Positions 21,155 through 26,046 of a stretch of 26,046 bases of DNA are shown here, in pieces. Below the pieces are notes generated by a model, which was not told where the DNA came from, ran no database searches, and saw only the letters and a program-made list of their open reading frames with translations. The DNA is from a virus. The DNA lies in the IMG/VR virus record IMGVR_UViG_3300037339_000216, positions 1 to 26,046 of that record, one strand, 5' to 3'. Position 1 is the first letter of the stretch, and every line of letters starts with the position of its first letter. Both the position numbers and the translations under genes were made by a program.

Positions 21155-21988
21155 TTATGACGCGCCCGCAAGCTCCAGTAGCTCGAGGCGACGCTTGAGC
21201 AAACCCTCGTAGTCGGGGTCGCCTGCATTCATTTTGGCGATACGCGCCTCGACTTCCGTCACGCGCGCCATTGCCTCGTCCGAAGTCAGCCGCGACCCGC
21301 TGCCTTTGCCCTGCGACTGCATCTCGAACGGCTCGTCGCCTAATGCACTCATCACGCCGTAGAGCCAGCGCGTGGAGTCCGCATCCACGAGGCCTTCCTT
21401 GAAAGCGTTCTGCAACGCCTCGGGTGCCTTGTGCGTGGCGAGCAGGCGCTGGGTTTCCCCGCGGCGCGTATCGTGCGCCGCGGACCAGTCGGCTTTCAGC
21501 GCAGCATGGTCTGCCTCGAATTTCGACTTGCTCGCGAGCGTCCCCGCCTCTCGCGCCTTGGCCATGTCCGACACGACCTTCTTGAATTGCCGCGGCGTAA
21601 GGCCCGCGCGGTGCGCGACCTCCTTGAACGTCTCGGCTTCCGCCGGGTCGAACACCAGTCCCTCGGCTTTTGCATCGGGGATGACATACTCTTTTGCTTC
21701 CTTGGGTCGCCCGCTCGCCGTGTAGTAGGCGTCGTAGGCCGCGTCGTCGTCCGCTTCGCCGGGCAGCGGTATCAACCCGTGGTCCTTGCCGACCTCGAGC
21801 ATGCGCGCGCGGAACGCCTTGCGCCCGTCTTCGCCTGCTTCCTTGGACGGAAGCCGCACGGAACCGCCGAGCGCGGTCTGCGCCTCGAGGTAGGACTTCG
21901 CCAGCGCCCCTACGTCCTTCACGTCCTTCAGCGCCGGCGCGCCTTTCAAGTCGTCCGGCAATGCTGCTTTCCAGTCTGCTTCAGCCAT
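21155..21988 (-). CDS. Scaffolding protein
   Basis: A 277-residue, acidic, mostly helical protein. Its N-terminal pattern is typical of tailed-phage scaffolds: MAEADWKAALPDDLKGAPALKDVKDVGALAKSYLEAQTALGGS, then DAYYTASGRPKEAKEY. The C-terminal third has a long charged helix (SDEAMARVTEVEARIAKM ... LLKRRLELLEL). Scaffolds guide procapsid assembly and leave before packaging. Position just upstream of the capsid gene agrees. GAGG lies about 8 bases before the ATG and 2 bases separate it from the preceding gene. No protease domain is apparent. Confidence 0.88.
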   Translation of the reverse strand: MAEADWKAALPDDLKGAPALKDVKDVGALAKSYLEAQTALGGSVRLPSKEAGEDGRKAFRARMLEVGKDHGLIPLPGEADDDAAYDAYYTASGRPKEAKEYVIPDAKAEGLVFDPAEAETFKEVAHRAGLTPRQFKKVVSDMAKAREAGTLASKSKFEADHAALKADWSAAHDTRRGETQRLLATHKAPEALQNAFKEGLVDADSTRWLYGVMSALGDEPFEMQSQGKGSGSRLTSDEAMARVTEVEARIAKMNAGDPDYEGLLKRRLELLELAGAS

Positions 21989-21990
21989 AA

Positions 21991-22221
21991 TTAGACCTCG
22001 CCCTTTTCAGAATACTTCGTCATGTCGGCGATGTATATCAACACGTCGCGCGCACCCTCGAGATACGCCGTATGGTGAGGGTCGCCTTTCGCGTAGCAGG
22101 ACCCGCCGAAAGCGTCCTGCAGAATCTTGAGCGCAGCCTGACCGTCATCGGTGCCGAACGCGCGCGCGACGACCGCCGCGCGGCGCAACACCTCCAGGTT
22201 AGGCTTTCTTTGCGTTGCCAA
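21991..22221 (-). CDS. Bbp19-like small head-module protein
   Basis: A 76-residue protein between connector and scaffold. The pattern ARAFGTDDGQAALKILQDAFGG, then KGDPHHTAYLEGARDVLIYIADM, matches the Bbp19-type small proteins I know from the same position in other podoviruses (Bordetella BPP-1 type); function unknown. The start is a TTG at 22221: an in-frame stop lies three codons upstream and no ATG/GTG suits, while AAGGTGA is at the right distance. It overlaps the connector's 3' end by 23 bases. The rare start codon may keep its level low. Confidence 0.75.
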   Translation of the reverse strand: MATQRKPNLEVLRRAAVVARAFGTDDGQAALKILQDAFGGSCYAKGDPHHTAYLEGARDVLIYIADMTKYSEKGEV

Positions 22222-23851
22222 TTTCCGTCACCTTTGCCATGGATGCCATACCGGCGCCGGCATCCTTGAGCGCAGCCGCTTGCTGCTCCATCTGCGCACC
22301 CTGTTGCGCCTGTTGCTGTTGCGCCTCGCGCTCCTTCTGCAGCTTCTTGACTTCCGCCTCGGTGCGGATAAGCTTTGCCGGGACCGCGGTCAGCTTGGCG
22401 TGCTCCCGCAACGCGGCCGTCGCGTCGAGCGCGTCGAGCACGCCCGGCCCGAACGTCTCGGCCAGGTTCGACGCCAGCCCGAGCTCGCGCTCGATTGCCG
22501 CGGCGATGTCCGCTTTCTGGGAGATGGGCAGCGGACCAGTGAATTCTATGTCGAGGTCGGTGCCCGCTTCCGCTACGGACTGCGGCATCGCAGGCAACTT
22601 GCCCGCGCGGAACAGAAGGTTGAATGTGGTCTCGATTGCCGGCCCGAGCAACTCCTTCTGCAACCGCCCCAACGTCGGGCCCAGCAGCTTCTGCATCTGC
22701 TGCCACCGCCGCTCGACCTCGGTCGCGGTCATGGCCGGCGAGTCTTTCAGGTCCAACCGGGAAATCATGTAGTATTCCTTGATCATCCCGCGGCGGTTGC
22801 CCCGCTCCATGTTTATGACGTTCCACTCCGTGCCGAACAGCATCGGCTTGATGTCGTCGATGTTCCGCATAATCGTCAAACCTGCGGGACGCAGGTCTAC
22901 GTCGCCTATCACGCCGCGCTCCGTGGTCTTCTGCGGCGGGTCGATTGTTTTCTCGAGCGCGTCCAGCGTCAGTTGCTCCTGCCGGTTCAGCGCCTGCACG
23001 TCGTAAATCGCCACGTGCGACGGGCCGTGTCCCCACTTGCTTTCGCTCACCTTCGCCCAGCGCGCTACGAATACCGGCCGCTCGTAGTAACCGCCCTCGC
23101 TGCCGAGCGCCGCGCCGTCGCGCCCCATGATGTAGCGGAAACCCCACGGCCTGCGCTTCGGCGGCAGCGGTCCCGCATACGGCCGCTTGTGGCGCGGCCA
23201 CACGGCGAACACAACCTCGTATTTCTCGGTCGTCGCCGTAGGACCTTTCGCTTTCTCCTGCATGTCGGTCGGCGCCGACTCGCCGAATTTATCGACAATC
23301 TGCAGCGCGGTCCACATGAGCGACCGGTAGAAGTGCGCCAGGTTTCCCTCGCTGTCTTCCTCGAAGTAGCACTCCTTCAGCGGCAGCGCGGAAAACAGCG
23401 CGCCGTTCCAGTCGCGCGCACCCGCGCGTGCTTCCTCAAACATGAACGTGGTCGCAAACGTCGTCAGGTCGAGGTAGCACTCGGCTATTTCATGCGGGAA
23501 ATTCGACTCCTGCAGCGTGCCCCAGATCAATTCCGCGACAGCCTCGAGCCACTCGCGCGCATCCGGGTCGTCCACCAGCGCCGGGTCCTTGAACGACAGG
23601 CCGAACCACTTTACCCAGGCCGACGTCAGGTTTCCGTGGAGGTTTGCCGCGAGCACTTGCGCCGATTGCAGCGCCGTCCCGTCGTAAACCTCCGATTTGT
23701 CCAGGTCGACCGACTGCTCCGACCCGCTCGACCTGAAGAACTCGCCGCGGTAAGGCGCGATGAATGTCTCTATCGCGTTCCACCGTTCTTCCGGCGTGCT
23801 CCGCTCTGATTTCAAAAACGAAAGCCTTTGCCGTATCAGCTCTGCATCCAT
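22199..23851 (-). CDS. Head-tail connector / portal protein (gp8-like)
   Basis: A 550-residue protein of the T7 gp8-type connector family: RWNAIETFIAPYRGEFF at the N-terminus, YDGTALQSAQVLAANLHGNLTSAWVKWFGLSF, then YLDLTTFATTFMFEE and LPLKECYFEEDSEGNLAHFYR. The C-terminal ~100 residues are charged and Gln/Ala-rich (QQQQAQQGAQMEQQ), as usual for the internal crown. It forms the dodecameric DNA gate on which terminase docks. A perfect AAGGAGG lies 7 bases before the ATG; the start is 1 base after the terminase stop. Confidence 0.93.
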   Translation of the reverse strand: MDAELIRQRLSFLKSERSTPEERWNAIETFIAPYRGEFFRSSGSEQSVDLDKSEVYDGTALQSAQVLAANLHGNLTSAWVKWFGLSFKDPALVDDPDAREWLEAVAELIWGTLQESNFPHEIAECYLDLTTFATTFMFEEARAGARDWNGALFSALPLKECYFEEDSEGNLAHFYRSLMWTALQIVDKFGESAPTDMQEKAKGPTATTEKYEVVFAVWPRHKRPYAGPLPPKRRPWGFRYIMGRDGAALGSEGGYYERPVFVARWAKVSESKWGHGPSHVAIYDVQALNRQEQLTLDALEKTIDPPQKTTERGVIGDVDLRPAGLTIMRNIDDIKPMLFGTEWNVINMERGNRRGMIKEYYMISRLDLKDSPAMTATEVERRWQQMQKLLGPTLGRLQKELLGPAIETTFNLLFRAGKLPAMPQSVAEAGTDLDIEFTGPLPISQKADIAAAIERELGLASNLAETFGPGVLDALDATAALREHAKLTAVPAKLIRTEAEVKKLQKEREAQQQQAQQGAQMEQQAAALKDAGAGMASMAKVTEIGNAKKA

Positions 23852-23852
23852 T

Positions 23853-25277
23853 TCAGCGCCTCCTTGTTCTCACATCGGGCTCTTCGTCGAACCGCGGCGT
23901 ATATCCGGACTTCTGCCCGCCGCGCTTTACCAGCACGCGCGGTTTCGAGCGCATGGTAGCACGCCTGCCGCCCGCAAGCAAATCTTCGCCGTAGCCATAC
24001 GCGCCCGGCGCGTGCTTCACCGCACCCGTTCTCAATGCGTCCGCGCCGTGCGACGCCCAGTTATGCTCGGCCTGGTCCCGGTGCCTGCGCGTCTTCTCGT
24101 CCCACTTCCGCTCGTAACTTTCCAGCGCGTAGATGCCCTGTTCGCACTCCACACCGTCTATAAACATCGAAGGAAGCAAACTCCTTACTGCCGCCACCTG
24201 CTCCTGCAACTCCTCTTTATTCTTGGGTCGCTGTGTTATCTCGCTGACGCACGCCAGCTCGTCTTCCCACACCTCTTTGCGTGTCCTGCCGCTCGTCTGG
24301 TCGTGCTGTTCCCCGTCGTGCGGCAACCTGAGCAGGTCGATGTTCCAATTCCACTTGCGTATATCCCTTGCTATGACCGGTATCGAGGCGTTCTTCCACT
24401 CCTGATACCTTACCGCGCACAGCTTCATGCCTCTGGGCTGCATCGCCCACACCGCGGTCTGGTCGTTATACCCCAGGTCGAACCAGAGCTCCAACGGCCA
24501 GCCGCTATCGTAGGGAACGTGCGTTATCCGGCCCTGACTTCTCATCGCCTCGAGCTCTTTTGCGTAGAACGCGCCCGAGCTCAGCGCCGTGAACGAGCAC
24601 CAGAACTCCTGCCTGAGCAGCGCGTCCTCCATGCCTGCTCTTCTTTCCGCCTCCACGTCCTCCATCGTTATATGCTTGGTCTGCTCTATCGTCAGAAGCT
24701 CGCAGAACCACTCCGGGTTCCCCGCCGCCATGTTGAACAGGCTATACCCGTGGTTCCTGCCTCTGGGCGTATATAAAAACAGCGCCCAGCCGCCGTTCTC
24801 CGCCAGAATCGGCCTTATGTAATTCCACGCCGAAGGGTCTGCCAGCGAATACTCGCTGAATACCACGCCCAGCGGGTCCGACCCTACCAGGTGATTGTAG
24901 TTATCCGACCCGACTGCATACCACCGCATCGCGTTCTTCAATACGATGCTCATCTCCGACTTGTTTACATCCTTTACCAGCGCCGGCGGGAACACCCGCT
25001 CCAGCACCGGGCGCCCCGTTTCCCTGTCTACTGCGTCCCAGATGACCCTTCTCGCCTGCACGTTGGTCGGCAGCATATGCCAGTAAACCCCTGGCCGCTG
25101 CGCGCCCAGCACGCTGGTCAGGGCCAGTGCCGTCCTGTCTTTACCTGCTCTTCTTGGCCATACCACTACTCCTCTTTTCGCTCTTGGACCCGCCTGCGAG
25201 AACGCCCGGTATAGCGGTTGCTGATACGGTCTTGGTGTCCAGTTTGCGGGTAGCAGTATCGTCTGCGTCCTTGCCAT
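23853..25277 (-). CDS. Terminase large subunit
   Basis: A 474-residue ATPase/nuclease motor for DNA packaging. The Walker A variant PRRAGKDRT (41-49), Walker B-like VVFSEY (138-143) and coupling motif YTPRG (169-173) form the ATPase. The nuclease part shows FDLGYNDQTA with D267, later DIRKWNWNIDLLRLPHDG and a C-terminal HGADALRTG. It is shorter than T7 gp19 (586). AGGAG with 7-base spacing supports ATG 25277, even though this start lies 137 bases inside the preceding gene. Packaging mode (direct repeats or headful) cannot be decided from one protein by eye. Confidence 0.95.
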   Translation of the reverse strand: MARTQTILLPANWTPRPYQQPLYRAFSQAGPRAKRGVVVWPRRAGKDRTALALTSVLGAQRPGVYWHMLPTNVQARRVIWDAVDRETGRPVLERVFPPALVKDVNKSEMSIVLKNAMRWYAVGSDNYNHLVGSDPLGVVFSEYSLADPSAWNYIRPILAENGGWALFLYTPRGRNHGYSLFNMAAGNPEWFCELLTIEQTKHITMEDVEAERRAGMEDALLRQEFWCSFTALSSGAFYAKELEAMRSQGRITHVPYDSGWPLELWFDLGYNDQTAVWAMQPRGMKLCAVRYQEWKNASIPVIARDIRKWNWNIDLLRLPHDGEQHDQTSGRTRKEVWEDELACVSEITQRPKNKEELQEQVAAVRSLLPSMFIDGVECEQGIYALESYERKWDEKTRRHRDQAEHNWASHGADALRTGAVKHAPGAYGYGEDLLAGGRRATMRSKPRVLVKRGGQKSGYTPRFDEEPDVRTRRR

Positions 25278-25671
25278 TGCTTTCTCCTGATGTTGTTTCC
25301 TGGGGTATCTTATACGGCTCCTTGGTCCACTTTGCTTCGTATATCTTTCCTCCGCTTACCGGGTCTATTACCTGCACCGTTATCGGACCGCCGTCCGCTC
25401 CTACTACCTGCAGCGGCATCGCGCGCGGCATAATCTTCTCGTAGAACACGTCCTGGTTCCTCTTTGCCCACTCGACGAACCCGCGCGCGCCGCCCATCTC
25501 CTTTATCGCCGCGTTAATCAGCTCCATTACTGTCTGGTCTTCGGTAGCCGGCGGTATTACCATGAAGCCCGTTTCCGGGTCCGGCGCCGGCACGCGCGCG
25601 GGCGCGGTTCCTTTTACCTTCGTGTTCAGCAGCTTTGTCTTGAAAGGTTTCTTGCCGTTCAACGTTTGCAT
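25141..25671 (-). CDS. Putative terminase small subunit
   Basis: A 176-residue protein directly upstream of the large terminase. A central segment, MELINAAIKEMGGARGFVEWAKRNQDVFYEKIMPRAMPLQV, resembles the helical element often found in proteins preceding podovirus terminases. The N-terminus is basic (KKPFKTKLLNTKVKG), and the C-terminal ~45 residues are low-complexity, Ser/Thr/Lys-rich, encoded entirely inside the large terminase gene in another frame. AAAGG lies about 9 bases before the ATG. Small subunits recognise the packaging site; the assignment rests on position and this pattern, with no clear helix-turn-helix. Confidence 0.65.
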   Translation of the reverse strand: MQTLNGKKPFKTKLLNTKVKGTAPARVPAPDPETGFMVIPPATEDQTVMELINAAIKEMGGARGFVEWAKRNQDVFYEKIMPRAMPLQVVGADGGPITVQVIDPVSGGKIYEAKWTKEPYKIPQETTSGESNGKDADDTATRKLDTKTVSATAIPGVLAGGSKSEKRSSGMAKKSR

Positions 25672-25684
25672 GTTTGCATGCCTT

Positions 25685-25747
25685 TATCAGGGGATACTCG
25701 TTTCGCGTTTCCCGTTTCTATTAGGGGATACGCGTTGCCCGTTTCCC
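25685..25747. repeat. Two degenerate tandem repeat units upstream of the terminase genes
   Basis: Unit 1 (from 25685) has TATCAGGGGATAC then CGCGTTTCCCGTTT; unit 2 (from 25719) has TATTAGGGGATAC then CGCGTTGCCCGTTT. The repeat period is 34 bases at the first core, with a 6-base spacer (TCGTTT) present only in unit 1. They lie in the 5' leader of the small terminase-like gene. Possibly protein-binding sites. Confidence 0.7.
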
Positions 25748-25884
25748 GGTGCGTGGGAACTAATACAAACCAGCGCGTGCGAGGGAGCGGGCGTCTCGTC
25801 CCCCCACCCCCGTGCCCCTCAGAAGGTGCGCGCGGCGCGGTCCCCGTTACGCGCCTGGCGTCACCCGCGTCTTGCCTGGCGGGA

Positions 25885-25893
25885 AGTGTAGCA
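25885..25893 (-). promoter_or_regulatory. Candidate extended -10 element for the late operon
   Basis: TGCTACACT on the - strand repeats the TGCTACAGT -10 of the capsid promoter, and both are preceded by a GGCG...CG stretch. The -35 position reads GTCCCA, a poor match, so an extended -10 promoter or an activator-dependent one would be required. A further TGCTACAG copy lies at 25944-25951. Confidence 0.35.
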
Positions 25894-25956
25894 CGCCGCG
25901 CCGCACGTGGGACGCGCTTTGCGCTACGCCATGGCATACTGTGCTGTAGCATACCA

Positions 25957-25977
25957 ACGTGCGCGTAGCGCGCACGT
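25957..25977. other. Perfect 9-bp inverted repeat with TAG loop
   Basis: ACGTGCGCG-TAG-CGCGCACGT is a perfect hairpin, or a near-palindromic operator, with no U-tract on either side. It lies about 75 bases upstream (in late-operon sense) of the candidate -10, so a binding site is as plausible as an RNA hairpin. Confidence 0.55.
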
Positions 25978-26046
25978 GGGACCGTTCACCGCACCTGCGC
26001 GTGCGTCACGTGCACGTCAGAGACGCAAATCTGTAACTCGTAAACT

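Larger units (their letters stand above)
25672..26046. other. Non-coding right-end region, probable late-operon start
   Basis: These 375 bases hold no convincing gene on either strand; the ~100-codon frames present are Arg/Pro/Cys-rich and lack ribosome sites. They contain two tandem repeat units, a perfect hairpin, a repeated 12-mer (CGCACGTGGGAC at 25902-25913 and 25971-25982) and promoter-like TGCTACA motifs. Likely the transcription start for the leftward structural operon. It may also contain packaging or replication sites, which I cannot show. Confidence 0.55.

Noticed and set aside
22151-23809. 552-codon + strand open frame opposite the connector gene
   Set aside because: Antisense to a clear gp8-type connector; low-complexity Arg/Leu-rich product without a start context.
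25659-25968. Frames of 97 and 100 codons on both strands in the right-end region
   Set aside because: No Shine-Dalgarno, Arg/Pro/Cys-rich, overlapping on both strands and crossing repeats and hairpin; treated as non-coding.
1-26046. Search for T7-type phage RNA polymerase promoters repeated between genes
   Set aside because: No ~20-base conserved element recurs upstream of genes; only the short TGCTACA motif is shared between two intergenic regions.

Overview
This window is most of the virion-structure module, plus part of a DNA-metabolism arm, of a GC-rich, T7-like (short-tailed, podovirus-type) bacteriophage or a closely related prophage. Evidence: a terminase, a T7 gp8-type connector, a scaffold, an HK97-fold-type capsid protein, tail tubular A and B homologues, a T7-style internal virion protein series and tail fibres lie in canonical order, packed with 1-17 base overlaps. 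The host cannot be named from this sequence. GC-rich codon use, Shine-Dalgarno sites and a sigma70-like promoter suggest a GC-rich proteobacterium (inference). No integrase, phage RNA polymerase, DNA polymerase, endolysin or tRNA is visible, so lifestyle and lysis strategy are unknown from here.

Left edge, + strand (1-1542): a 5'-truncated dCMP/cytidine-type deaminase, a small helix-turn-helix protein, a 51-residue single-pass membrane protein and an ATP-dependent DNA ligase form a tightly overlapping rightward operon. Its last stop codon shares a CTAG palindrome with the stop codon of the leftward late operon, so the two arms converge with no intergenic space.

Right to left, - strand (25671-1539): small terminase-like protein, large terminase, connector/portal, Bbp19-like protein, scaffold, major capsid protein, small HTH-like protein, tail tubular A, a hypothetical protein, a 17-residue basic micro-ORF, a 635-residue carbohydrate-binding-like virion protein, a 55-residue membrane peptide, tail tubular B, a gp13/GNAT-like protein, three further internal virion proteins, two very large internal proteins of polyvalent-protein character (990 and 960 residues), two paralogous tail fibres and a polyglycine-rich adhesin.

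The most notable regulatory region is the 230-base gap upstream of the major capsid gene (20925-21154). In transcript order it holds a strong GC hairpin after the scaffold gene, a sigma70-like promoter with a 17-base spacer, a structured leader of about 150 bases, and a 10-bp helix that buries the capsid ribosome binding site. A second, 12-bp hairpin follows the capsid stop codon. The capsid gene therefore looks like an insulated, separately controlled transcription/translation unit inside the late operon. The rightmost 375 bases (25672-26046) are non-coding, with tandem repeats, a perfect hairpin and promoter-like motifs; they probably hold the late-operon start.
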